This document shows, in pieces, positions 11,141 through 20,435 of a stretch of 64,000 bases of DNA. Both the position numbers and the translations under genes were made by a program. The DNA is from Reyranellaceae bacterium (GTDB lineage Bacteria > Pseudomonadota > Alphaproteobacteria > Reyranellales > Reyranellaceae). The notes beneath the pieces were generated by a model, which did not search any database, was not told the DNA's origin, and saw only the letters and a program-made list of their open reading frames with translations. Numbering within the stretch: the first letter of the stretch is position 1; each line of letters opens with the position of its first letter. Location: contig JALHMM010000005.1 of the NCBI GenBank assembly GCA_022844045.1, forward strand, positions 1 to 64,000, in the 5' to 3' direction.

Positions 11141-12184
11141 ATGGGGCGAGCGCGACGTCTCCTATCCCTTGTCGTCGCCCTGCTCCTGTTCGTGCCGGGC
11201 GCCCGCGCCGCCGAGCCGACGCTCGACGAAATACGCGCCGGTGGTCAGCTCGCGCCGCGCTGCCTGACCCTCTACGAAACCTATCTATTGGGCAGCTACA
11301 ATCGCGCCTTCGCCATCGGCCCGCGTGGCGGGTGCGGTTATGCGACGGGCGCGCGCACATTGGGTGAGGCGCAGGAAAAGGCGAAATCGTTCTGCTCTCA
11401 GTCTGTGCCGCTCGCCTGCACCGTCATCGCTTTCAACGAAACCGCGCCCGACAAGCGTACCGCGACGCCGCCCGAGGCGGCGCCGCTGGTGCGCGATCCC
11501 AGCTTCCCCTTCCGTGGCCCCAAGGAGGCCGCCGGCGTGATCATCTGGGGCCATGGCCGAGCGGCGCTGGTCAACGGCGTGCGCGAGGACCGGCGCACGG
11601 CGCCCACCGCGCCCCTGATGCGCGCGCTGGCCTTTGCAGGCTGGGATCTCTTCCGTGCCGACCGTGCGCCGGAGAAGGACAACAACGTCGACGGCCTGGC
11701 GCTCACCCTGGAGGGCATCGAGCGCATGCGCGCCATGGGCTATCGGCGCGTCGTGCTCGCCGGGCAGTCCGCCGGCGGCTGGCTGGCGCTCACTGCCATG
11801 GGCAAGGTCGAGGGCCTGCACGCGGTGATCGCCTTGGCACCGGCATCGCACGGCAATCGCACCGTGCGCACCAGCCGGCGCGACCTGGCTCTGAATGACT
11901 TCGAGAGCCTGCTCGCGGCACGGCGCGATCCGGCGACGCGGGTGGTGGTCGCCCTGTTCACCGACGACGACTACGACCCCGATCCCGAAACCCGCGTTCG
12001 CCTGTTGCGCGCCGCCGCCAAGCAGCCCGGCATGCCGCTGCTGCTGATCGACCGGCCACAAGCCCTCAAGGGCCACTCGGCGGGCACGACGATCAGGATG
12101 GCGCGCGACTACGGCGCCTGCGTGCGCGACTTCGTGCGCGCCGAGGACACCACGAAGCCGGGTGTCAGAACCTGCCGGCAGTGA
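11141..12184 (+). CDS. Secreted alpha/beta hydrolase with DUF4189-like N-terminus
   Basis: The 347-residue protein starts with a signal peptide (LLSLVVALLLFVPGARA). Residues near 50-105 read YNRAFAIGPRGGCGYATGARTLGEAQEKA with paired Cys, resembling DUF4189-type domains. An alpha/beta-hydrolase-like domain follows, with nucleophile elbow GQSAGGW, an acid candidate in FTDDDYDPD and a His in LKGHSAG. The ATG directly follows the carboxylase stop, so it may be the last gene of that operon. Substrate unknown; probably periplasmic. Confidence 0.7.
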   Translation: MGRARRLLSLVVALLLFVPGARAAEPTLDEIRAGGQLAPRCLTLYETYLLGSYNRAFAIGPRGGCGYATGARTLGEAQEKAKSFCSQSVPLACTVIAFNETAPDKRTATPPEAAPLVRDPSFPFRGPKEAAGVIIWGHGRAALVNGVREDRRTAPTAPLMRALAFAGWDLFRADRAPEKDNNVDGLALTLEGIERMRAMGYRRVVLAGQSAGGWLALTAMGKVEGLHAVIALAPASHGNRTVRTSRRDLALNDFESLLAARRDPATRVVVALFTDDDYDPDPETRVRLLRAAAKQPGMPLLLIDRPQALKGHSAGTTIRMARDYGACVRDFVRAEDTTKPGVRTCRQ

Positions 12185-12221
12185 TAGCGTCCAGCCAACG
12201 ATCAATTGTTGGGGATGCTCC

Positions 12222-13241
12222 ATGAAGAGGAAGACGATTCTCGCCGCGCTGACGATGCTCGTGATGTCGGCCGCCGCGTCGGCGCAGGAGAAGGTGTCGA
12301 TCGCCGCCCTGCGCTTCGTGTCGTCGGCGCCGATCTTCATCGCCCAGGAGAGGGGCTACTTCAAGGAGGCCGGGCTGGAGGTCGAGTTCAAGTTCTTCCA
12401 GGCGGCGCAGCCGATCGCCGTCGCCGTGGCCGGTGGCGACGCCGATCTCGGCATCACCGGGCTGACCGGCGGCTTCTTCAATCTCGCCGGCAAGGGCGCG
12501 ATGAAGATCATCGCGGCGCAGTCGCGCGAGGAACCGGGCTTCGACTTCGTCGCCTATCTCGCCACCAACAAGGCGCACGCCCAGGGCTTCACCGACGCCG
12601 GCAAGTTCCCCGGCAGATCCATCGCCATCACCACCACCGGTTCGACCTTCCACTACATGCTGGGCATGCTGGCGGAGAAGCGCGGCTTCAAGCTCACCGA
12701 CGTGACGTTGCGGCCGCTGCAGTCGATCCCCAACATCACCGCCGCGCTCAAGGGTGAACAGGTCGACGGCGCGCTCCTGCCGGCCAACAACGCCTATACC
12801 GCCGAGAAGGAAGGCTTCGCCAGGATCATCGGCTGGGTCCACCAGGAGACGCCGTGGCAGCTCGGCGCGCTGTTCGCCGGCACGCCGGTGATCGAGAAGC
12901 GCCGCGCCGTGGTCGAGAAATTCGTCGCCGCCTACGTGAAAGCCTGCGACGACTACGCCGAGGCCTTCCTGCAGCGCGACGCGCAGGGCAAGCGTGTCTT
13001 CGGCGAGAAGGCGGACGCGCTGATCCCGATCATCCAGAAATACGTCGATCCCAAGCCGACGCCCGAACAGGTCAAGGCGAGCGCCTCGTTCATCGATCCC
13101 AAGGGCCGGCTGCTGGTCAAGAACCTGCACGACCAGCTCGCCTGGTATCAAGCGCAGGGCATGGTCGGGCGCGACGCCGACATGGGCAAGATGCTCGACC
13201 TGGGCTTCGTCAAGGAGCACCTTGATCCAGTGAAAAAATAG
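12222..13241 (+). CDS. ABC transporter substrate-binding protein, NMT1/SsuA-like
   Basis: The 339-residue protein has a Sec signal (MKRKTILAALTMLVMSAAASA) and the periplasmic binding fold of the NMT1/TauA/SsuA type: KVSIAALRFVSSAPIFIAQERGYFKEAGLEVEF, then GGDADLGITGLTGGFFNLA and KGEQVDGALLPANNAY. Family ligands are sulfonates, thiamine precursors, nitrate or aromatic acids; none can be picked here. No permease or ATPase gene is adjacent, so it is an orphan receptor in this window. The ATG at 12222 is chosen as the start of the signal peptide. Confidence 0.85.
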   Translation: MKRKTILAALTMLVMSAAASAQEKVSIAALRFVSSAPIFIAQERGYFKEAGLEVEFKFFQAAQPIAVAVAGGDADLGITGLTGGFFNLAGKGAMKIIAAQSREEPGFDFVAYLATNKAHAQGFTDAGKFPGRSIAITTTGSTFHYMLGMLAEKRGFKLTDVTLRPLQSIPNITAALKGEQVDGALLPANNAYTAEKEGFARIIGWVHQETPWQLGALFAGTPVIEKRRAVVEKFVAAYVKACDDYAEAFLQRDAQGKRVFGEKADALIPIIQKYVDPKPTPEQVKASASFIDPKGRLLVKNLHDQLAWYQAQGMVGRDADMGKMLDLGFVKEHLDPVKK

Positions 13242-13492
13242 CGCCACAGCCGCTGTCCCAGAGTGCCCTGGCGGCAGGCGCTACCGCCGGCATTCCCGCG
13301 GCTCCGGGGGGGGATTCCCTGGCCAGCGGCCTCCATTTTGGCTTGTTCTGGGTGGCCAACGATCTCTCCCCCCGAAGGATAAGGAAATGGAACGCCCTTT
13401 GCCCTTGCCCAATCCGGGGGGCGTTCCTCCTCGCGGCAACTCTGCGCGGCGCCGGCGCGTTATCTCAGTGTCGCCACCGTACGAGACCTTTC

Positions 13493-14083
13493 GTGAACCG
13501 CGTTCCCGGCCCCCGCACCGCGCATCTCTGCGTCGACATGCAGCGTATGTTCTGCGACGAGTCGCCGTGGCACATGCCCTGGATGGCCAAGGTGGTGCCG
13601 CAGGTGGCGGAATTGACGCGGCGTCATCCCGATCGCACGATCTTCACGCGCCTTATTCCGCCATCGTCGCCCAAGGATGTGCCGGGCGCTTGGCGCGCCT
13701 ATTACGAGCGCTGGGACGAGATGACGCTCGATCGTATCGACCGCGACCTCCTGGCGCTGGTCGAGCCGCTGCCGCGCTACGTGCCGCCCGCCCGCATCGT
13801 CAACAAGCGGTTCTATTCGGCGTTCCGGCAGACCTATCTGCGCCGCATTCTGGCCGAGGGACGCTACGACTCACTGGCGATTTCCGGCGGCGAGACCGAT
13901 GTCTGCGTTCTAGCGACCGTCATGTCGGCGATTGATCTTGGCTTCTTCGTATTCATCCCCCAGGACGCGATCTGCAGCAGCAACGACAGGTTCCACGACT
14001 CGCTGCGCGACCTCTACGACAATCGCTTTACCTCGCAGATCGAGGTGACGACCACCGAAACCGTGCTGACGACATGGGCGTGA
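13493..14083 (+). CDS. Isochorismatase-family cysteine hydrolase
   Basis: About 196 residues are convincing: PRTAHLCVDMQRMF carries the catalytic Asp, IVNKRFYSAF the Lys, and GGETDVCVLATVMSAIDLGF the nucleophile Cys. The family includes nicotinamidases, carbamoylases and isochorismatases. GTG 13493 is preferred; the longer frame from 13343 adds 50 residues rich in Arg and Cys that do not look like family sequence. The 250 bases before it hold no clear gene or signal. It converges with bufC, leaving ten bases between stops. Confidence 0.8.
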   Translation: MNRVPGPRTAHLCVDMQRMFCDESPWHMPWMAKVVPQVAELTRRHPDRTIFTRLIPPSSPKDVPGAWRAYYERWDEMTLDRIDRDLLALVEPLPRYVPPARIVNKRFYSAFRQTYLRRILAEGRYDSLAISGGETDVCVLATVMSAIDLGFFVFIPQDAICSSNDRFHDSLRDLYDNRFTSQIEVTTTETVLTTWA

Positions 14084-14093
14084 GCGTCGATAC

Positions 14094-14888
14094 TCAACCC
14101 CACGCCGCATCGTCGATCAATCCCGCATCGAGCCAGGCGCGCAGCAGGCCGGCGGCGCGCTCGGCGGCCGCTTCGGCGGAGTCCGCATAGCCCGACAGGA
14201 CGGCGCAGATCTCCGGGAAAGACGCACCGCCACGCGCCGCGTCGAGCGCGGCGGCCTCGTCGGGTGTGATCGACCGGAATTGCGCGTCGCTATCGGCGGC
14301 CGGGCGCCAGATCAGCCAGTCGACGGCGCCCTCTTCCGCCGGGACGTCGAGCTCACCGGGCGGCACCGCGTCGCGTCGCTGCGATGCCTGCGGCGCCTGG
14401 TAGGACAACGTCAGACGATGCAGCGCGGGCACGAAGGACAGGCGCAACGTCCCCCACGCCTCGGGCGGCGCGCCGGCGAGCTGTTCGAAGGTCAATGGCT
14501 CGGCGTCGGCCGCGTCGAACACCTCGCCCAGCGCCCATTCGAAGCGCGCCATGTCGGCGGCGGCCGGCGTGGTGGAGAACGGCGGCGTGACGGCGAGGAA
14601 GTCCGCCAGGTTGCGGCCGAACCAGCGCACCGAGGGATGCGTCGAGGGATGCGCGGCGATGTAAGCGCGCGCCATCATGTCGAATTCCTTGGGCCCGGCC
14701 ATCGCCAGCAGGCCGGGGAAATCCGTGGTCAGCGCTTCGATCAGGCGCAACGCATAGGCGTCGCGATAAACCTTGAGCAGCGTGTCGCGGTCGGCCTTCT
14801 CGGTGTCGAGAACGCGCGTGCGCAACGTATCCCCCGCGCCACGCATCCACGCCGAGAACTCGGCCTGCAGGGTGACCAGCGCGCTCAT
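14094..14888 (-). CDS. bufC: BufC/HvfC-type DUF2063 protein, partner of the MNIO enzyme
   Basis: The 264-residue protein begins with a DUF2063 N-terminal helical domain ([11 protein letters not shown], then [29 protein letters not shown] and [15 protein letters not shown]) and has a beta-rich C-terminal part. In bufferin and related RiPP clusters it binds the precursor and works with the MNIO protein to modify cysteines. The ATG at 14888 overlaps the bufB stop (ATGA), so the two are coupled. The longer track frame is rejected because it runs back through bufB in another frame. Confidence 0.88.
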   Translation of the reverse strand: MSALVTLQAEFSAWMRGAGDTLRTRVLDTEKADRDTLLKVYRDAYALRLIEALTTDFPGLLAMAGPKEFDMMARAYIAAHPSTHPSVRWFGRNLADFLAVTPPFSTTPAAADMARFEWALGEVFDAADAEPLTFEQLAGAPPEAWGTLRLSFVPALHRLTLSYQAPQASQRRDAVPPGELDVPAEEGAVDWLIWRPAADSDAQFRSITPDEAAALDAARGGASFPEICAVLSGYADSAEAAAERAAGLLRAWLDAGLIDDAAWG

Positions 14889-15727
14889 GCCGCCTTCTCC
14901 GGCGTCATCAGCGCGGCCGCTCCGACGCGGCGCGCCCGGTCGAGCTCGGCCACGAGATCGGCATAGGGCGGGATGTCGTCGTCGCGCTCGATCATGGTCG
15001 GCACCGGGCCGAAGCGGCGCAGCGCCTCGCCGTACAGCGTCCATACGTCGTCAACCACCGGATGGTCGTGGGTGTCGATGATGTGCGTGCCCATGTGGCT
15101 GTGGCCGGCGAGATGGATCTGCTTCACCCGTGCCGGTGGGATCGCGGCCAGGTAGACACGCGGATCGAACTCGTGGTTGAAGGCCGAGACGTAGATGTTG
15201 TTGACGTCGAGCAGGATGTCGCAATCGGCGCGCTCGCTGAGCGCGGCGAGGAAGTCCCACTCGCTGAGCTGCGATTCGGCGTAGCGGACATAGCTCGAGA
15301 CGTTCTCCAGCAGGATGCGGCGCCCCAAGATGTCCTGCACGCGCCGCACGCGTCCGGCAACATGCGCCAGTGCCTCCTCGGTGTAGGGCAGCGGCAGCAG
15401 GTCGTGCAGGTTGATGCCGGCGTGGCCGGTGAAGCAGAGATGATCCGATACGACTCGCGGCTCGACGCGCGCGGCCAGCGCCTTGAGCTCGGCGAGATAG
15501 TCGAGATCCAGCGGATCGCTGGCGCCGATCGACAGCGACACGCCGTGCAGGGCCATCGGATAGTCGCGCCTGACGCGGTCGAGCCAGACCAGCGGCCTGC
15601 CGCCGGCGACCATGTAGTTCTCGCTGAGCGCCTCGAACCAGTCGACCTGGCCGGGCTGGTCGGCGATCTCCTGATAGTGCTGGTGGCGCAGCCCGAGGCC
15701 GAACTGCATATCGACGGCTTTCGTCAT
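14885..15727 (-). CDS. bufB: BufB/HvfB-type MNIO (DUF692) peptide-modifying oxidase
   Basis: The 280-residue TIM-barrel protein shows the multinuclear iron site of DUF692/MbnB enzymes: His61 (LHGVSLSIG), Asp95-His96 (SDHLCFTG), Glu141-Asn142 (LLENVSSY), Asp174 ([14 protein letters not shown]), His205, His209 and His211 ([11 protein letters not shown]), Asp218 and His220 (DTHDHPV) and Glu247 (MIERDDD). Such enzymes use iron and O2 to convert precursor cysteines to heterocycles or related products. It follows the Cys-rich precursor gene after 82 bases containing a hairpin and overlaps bufC. No strong ribosome site is seen; Met7 is an alternative start. Confidence 0.9.
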   Translation of the reverse strand: MTKAVDMQFGLGLRHQHYQEIADQPGQVDWFEALSENYMVAGGRPLVWLDRVRRDYPMALHGVSLSIGASDPLDLDYLAELKALAARVEPRVVSDHLCFTGHAGINLHDLLPLPYTEEALAHVAGRVRRVQDILGRRILLENVSSYVRYAESQLSEWDFLAALSERADCDILLDVNNIYVSAFNHEFDPRVYLAAIPPARVKQIHLAGHSHMGTHIIDTHDHPVVDDVWTLYGEALRRFGPVPTMIERDDDIPPYADLVAELDRARRVGAAALMTPEKAA

Positions 15728-15754
15728 GAGGTCAGTGTAGCGCCAAGACGAGGC

Positions 15755-15781
15755 GGGCGCCGCCGGTCTCCCGGGGCGCCC
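15755..15781 (-). other. Hairpin between bufA and bufB
   Basis: GGGCGCC and GGCGCCC pair across a 13-base loop in the 82-base gap between precursor and enzyme genes. There is no T run, so it looks like a processing or attenuation hairpin that could keep the precursor in excess of the enzymes. Confidence 0.5.
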
Positions 15782-15809
15782 GTCCGTCTAAGGCGCGATG
15801 CGCGGGCGA

Positions 15810-16058
15810 TCAGCCGGCGATCTTGCCGCCCTTGCTGGTGCACTCGGCCTGGTCCTTGGCGGAAACCCAGCCCTGGCCCTTGCATGCGTTCATGCCCTTG
15901 CAGCTCGACGTCGCCGTCTTGCAAGCGCTGGTGCCCTTGCACGAGTTGATGCCGGTGCACTTCACGCCCGCCTGGGCGTGCGAGACGCTGGCGATCGTGC
16001 CGGCGGCGAACATGGCGGCGGCGGCGGCGGCGATCACGGTCGCGGTCTTGATGGTCAT
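15810..16058 (-). CDS. bufA: Bufferin-type Cys-rich peptide precursor (BufA family, likely BufA2-like)
   Basis: The 82-residue product has a Sec signal peptide (TATVIAAAAAAMFAAGTIASVSHAQA) and a mature region with six Cys (34, 40, 46, 53, 59, 73) in a repeating pattern INSCKGTSACKTATSSCKG then NACKGQGW. This matches periplasmic bufferin-type metallophore precursors that are modified by the MNIO pair encoded next to them and sequester copper. GGGAG lies before the ATG at 16058. It leads the bufABC set; no DoxX-type bufD or sigma/anti-sigma gene is adjacent. Metal specificity is inferred from the family. Confidence 0.88.
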   Translation of the reverse strand: MTIKTATVIAAAAAAMFAAGTIASVSHAQAGVKCTGINSCKGTSACKTATSSCKGMNACKGQGWVSAKDQAECTSKGGKIAG

Positions 16059-16240
16059 TGATGGAGCTCCCTCGGATGATAGATGCCGTGTCGGTTTCCC
16101 CGGCACGCGCAGCAGCATGGCGCCTATACCCGATCACTTGAAAGTAACAGCTTGGCGAGACGGCGACACGAGAGCGTGATGCTTGCCGACTGGGCCGAAC
16201 CACGCTTACGCGTCGGCGTGCCTGTCGGATGTCGAGAAAC

Positions 16241-16326
16241 TGGTCGGGGCTGCGGGACTCGAACCCGCACGGGCAAAGCCCAACGGATTTTAAGTCCGTT
16301 GCGTCTACCAATTCCGCCAAGCCCCG
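16241..16326 (-). tRNA. tRNA-Leu (anticodon TAA)
   Basis: The minus strand folds as a class II tRNA of 86 bases with encoded CCA. Acceptor CGGGGCT pairs with AGCCCCG, the D arm contains GAATTGGTAGA, and the anticodon stem-loop is CGGACTTAAAATCCG with anticodon TAA. It has a long variable arm, and the T loop is GTTCGAGTC. It lies just upstream of bufA on the same strand; no integrase or repeated tRNA end is visible nearby. Confidence 0.95.
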
Positions 16327-16501
16327 GCGCACCTTCGTAGCATACTGGCGAAATCTTGTGGCGGATCGCCGGCGCGATCCACGACGACCGGCGGCCCGCA
16401 AGCCTCTGCGACGCCTGTCTTTTCCGCGAGATGATCCGCTCGTCCGACGGCAGCCACCACGCCATGACTGCGCGCGTCAACGTGCCGTCAGGTTTCGAGG
16501 C

Positions 16502-17472
16502 TCAGCCTCTGAGGTGGCAGGACACCCAGTGCCCCGGCGTCGTCTGCTTCAGCTGCGGCACGTCCCTGGAGCAGCGCTCCTCGGCGATCGGACAGCGCGT
16601 GTGGAAGTGGCAGCCCGGCGGCGGACGGATCGGGTTGGGCACGTCGCCCTGCAGCACGATGCGCTTGCGCTTGGCCTTGGGGTCGGGGATCGGCACCGCC
16701 GAGAGCAGCGCTTCGGTGTAGGGGTGCTTGGGATTGGCGTAGAGATCCTTCGCCGTGGCGATCTCGACGACGCGGCCGAGATACATCACCGCGACGCGGT
16801 CGCTGATGTGCTCGACCACGCTCAGATCGTGGGCGATGAACAGGTAGGTGAGGCCGAACTTCTCCTGCAGGTCCTCGAGCAGGTTGATGACCTGCGCCTG
16901 CACCGACACGTCGAGCGCCGAGACCGGCTCGTCGCAGACGATCAGCTTGGGCTCGACGGCGAGCGCGCGGGCGATGCCGATGCGCTGGCGCTGGCCACCG
17001 GAGAACTCGTGCGGAAAGCGGTGCATGTATTCCGGGCGCAGGCCCACGGTCTCCAGCAGCCCGACGACGCGCTCCTCGATCTCCTTGTTGTTCTTCGCAA
17101 GGTTATGGATCTGCAGCGCCTCGCCGATGATGCCGCCCACCGTCAGACGCGGGTTGAGCGAGGCGTACGGGTCCTGGAAGATGATCTGCATGTCGCGGCG
17201 CAGCGCGCGCAACTGCTCGCCGCCCATCTTGCGCACATCCTTGCCCTGGAACCAGATCTCGCCCGACGTGGGCTCGATCAGGCGCAGGATGCAACGACCC
17301 GTCGTCGACTTGCCGCAGCCGGATTCGCCGACGACACCCAGGGTCTCGCCCGGCGCCACTTCCAGGCTGACGCCGTCGACGGCGTGGACGTGGTCGACGA
17401 TGCGCGAGAGGATACCGCCACGCACGGGGAAATGCTTCTTGAGGTCCGTGACCTTGAGCAGGGGCTCGGCGC

Positions 17473-17476
<4 letters not shown>
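16502..17476 (-). CDS. Peptide-type ABC transporter ATPase, DppF/OppF-like
   Basis: The 324-residue protein has Walker [11 protein letters not shown]-loop [13 protein letters not shown], signature [15 protein letters not shown], Walker [14 protein letters not shown] and the H-loop IAHDLSVV. It ends with the oligopeptide-ATPase C-terminal domain whose cysteines ([14 protein letters not shown]) suggest the iron-sulfur-type tail seen in some Opp/Dpp ATPases. It powers the importer with its partner ATPase. The ATG at 17476 overlaps the partner stop by four bases, and it is the last gene of the five-gene unit. Confidence 0.92.
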
Positions 17477-18518
<1,042 letters not shown>

Positions 18519-18522
<4 letters not shown>

Positions 18523-19466
18523 CCAATCACCCGACGCGGATCGAGGGCGTCGCGCAGGCCGTCGCCGATGAAGTTGATGGCGAGCACGGCGAGGAAGATC
18601 GCGGCCCCGGGGAACAGCGCCCAATGCGGGGCGATATCGAGATAGTCCTTGGCGTCGAACAGCACGCGGCCCCAGGTCGGGATATCGGGCGGGAAGCCCA
18701 GGCCGAGGAAGGAAAGCGTCGATTCGGCGAGGATGGCGGCGGCGACATCGATCGTGCCGGCGACGATCACCGGGCCCAGCGCGTTGGGCAGGATGTGGCG
18801 CACGATCAGGCGCGACCTCGACGCGCCAAGCGCGCGCGCGGCCTCGACGAACTCCTTCTCGCGCAGCGACAGGAACTGGGCGCGCACCAGCCGCGCCACG
18901 GGCATCCAGCGCAGCCCGCCGATGATCAGGATGATCAGCAGGAAGGTGCCGCCTTCGGCCCCCATGATGCCCTTCAGCTTGTCGCGGAACAGGTAGATCA
19001 CCAGCAGCAGCAGCGGCAGCTGCGGCAGCGAGAGGAACAGGTCGGTGAGCCACATCAGCGCGGCGTCGACCCGGCCGCTGGCCATGCCGGCGATGGCGCC
19101 GACCAGAACGCCGACCGACACGGCGACCACCATCGCCGCCAGGCCGACGGCGAGCGAGATACGGCCGCCATAGAGCAGACGCGCCAGCAGATCCTGGCCG
19201 AGATCGTCGGTGCCCAGGGGGTGCTTGAGCGAGGGCCCCTGCAGCTTGGCGGCGAAATCGATCTCGTTGATCGGCACCCGCCAGATCAGCGGGCCGAGCA
19301 GGATCGCCAGGATCATCGCCGCCAGCACGCCGAGGCTGACGACCGCCAGCCGGTGCCGTCGGAAGCGGCGCCAGGCGTCGGCGGCCGGCGAGAAGTGCGG
19401 CGCGGGTCGGGCGGCGGCCTGCGCCGGCGCCTCAGCGGAAAGCGATGCGGGGGTCGAGCCAGCCAT
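18519..19466 (-). CDS. Peptide-type ABC transporter permease, DppC/OppC-like
   Basis: The 315-residue membrane protein has an N-terminal cytosolic segment, a first membrane helix ([19 protein letters not shown]), the [21 protein letters not shown] motif typical of OppC-type permeases, and the EAA loop [21 protein letters not shown] that docks on the ATPase. The ATG at 19466 is chosen; the gene overlaps dppB by 35 bases. It forms the membrane channel together with the DppB-like protein. Confidence 0.92.
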
Positions 19467-20394
19467 AAAGGATATCTGCGATGAGGTTGAAGAGGATGAC
19501 CAGGCAGGCGAACACGAAGGTGACACCCATGACCACCGGGGTGTCGTTGGACAGCATGGCCGAGATCAGCAGCGAGCCGATGCCGGGTACGCGGAAAATC
19601 TGCTCGGTGACGATGGCGCCGCCGAAGACGATGGGCATCTGCAACGCCACCAGCGTGACCACGGGGATCAGCGCGTTGCGCACGACATGCTTGGTGATCA
19701 CCTTGCGCTCACCGATGCCCTTGGACCGGGCGGTGGTGACGTAATCGAGCTTGATCACGTCGAGCACGGCGGAACGCACGTATCGTACCAGCGACGCGCC
19801 CTGGAACAGCCCCAGCACCATGACCGGCATGATCGACTGCTTGATGTGCTCCCAGAGCCACGGCAGGCCCGATCCGGGGATGTCGGCGCGGTAGACGAAG
19901 GGCAGCCAGTCGAGCTGGATGCTGAACAGCAGGATCAGCAGCAGGCCGGTGAAGAAGGTCGGCAGCGAGAAGCCGATGAAGGCGACGGTGTTGGCGATCT
20001 GGTCGAAGACCGAATAGGGCTTGGTCGCCGCCAGCACGCCGATCGGGATGGCGATGACGATGGCGATAATCTGCGAGGAGCCGATCACGATCAGCGTGGT
20101 CGGCAGACGCTGCAGGATCAGCGTGTCGACATCCATGCGGCTGGTGAAGGAGAAGCCCCAGTCGCCTTGGAGCATCGCCCACAGCCAATGGAGATAACGC
20201 TGCCAGATCGGGTCATCGAGCCCGAACTTGGCGCGCAAGGCCTGGCGCACCTCGGGCGGGATCGCCGGATTGGTCGCCAGTTCCTCGAACGGATCGCCGG
20301 GCGCCATCGCCAGCACGCCGAACAGCACCACGCTGATGCCGAAGAGCGCCGGTATGGCGATCAGGAGGCGGCGGATCAGGTATTGCCTAGACAC
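19432..20394 (-). CDS. Peptide-type ABC transporter permease, DppB/OppB-like
   Basis: The 320-residue protein begins QYLIRRLLIAIPALFGISVVLF and shows the family features MAPGDPFEE, the periplasmic LGDxxI-type segment (FGLDDPIWQRYLHWLWAMLQGDWGFS) and the EAA-like loop TTARSKGIGERKVITKHVVRNALIP. Six membrane helices are evident by eye. It starts with GTG preceded by GGGGAGG. It lies 41 bases after the binding-protein gene, in the standard order. Confidence 0.92.
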   Translation of the reverse strand: MSRQYLIRRLLIAIPALFGISVVLFGVLAMAPGDPFEELATNPAIPPEVRQALRAKFGLDDPIWQRYLHWLWAMLQGDWGFSFTSRMDVDTLILQRLPTTLIVIGSSQIIAIVIAIPIGVLAATKPYSVFDQIANTVAFIGFSLPTFFTGLLLILLFSIQLDWLPFVYRADIPGSGLPWLWEHIKQSIMPVMVLGLFQGASLVRYVRSAVLDVIKLDYVTTARSKGIGERKVITKHVVRNALIPVVTLVALQMPIVFGGAIVTEQIFRVPGIGSLLISAMLSNDTPVVMGVTFVFACLVILFNLIADILYGWLDPRIAFR

Positions 20395-20435
20395 CGTCGC
20401 CTCCCCTCATGCGTGCGCGGATCACGTTGGCGATC

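Noticed and set aside
13343-13492. N-terminal extension of the isochorismatase-like gene
   Set aside because: The extra 50 residues are Arg/Cys-rich without similarity to the family; GTG 13493 gives the expected length.
16241-16326. tRNA-Leu as an island attachment site
   Set aside because: No integrase gene or duplicated tRNA 3' end is seen on either side; neighbours are ordinary operons.
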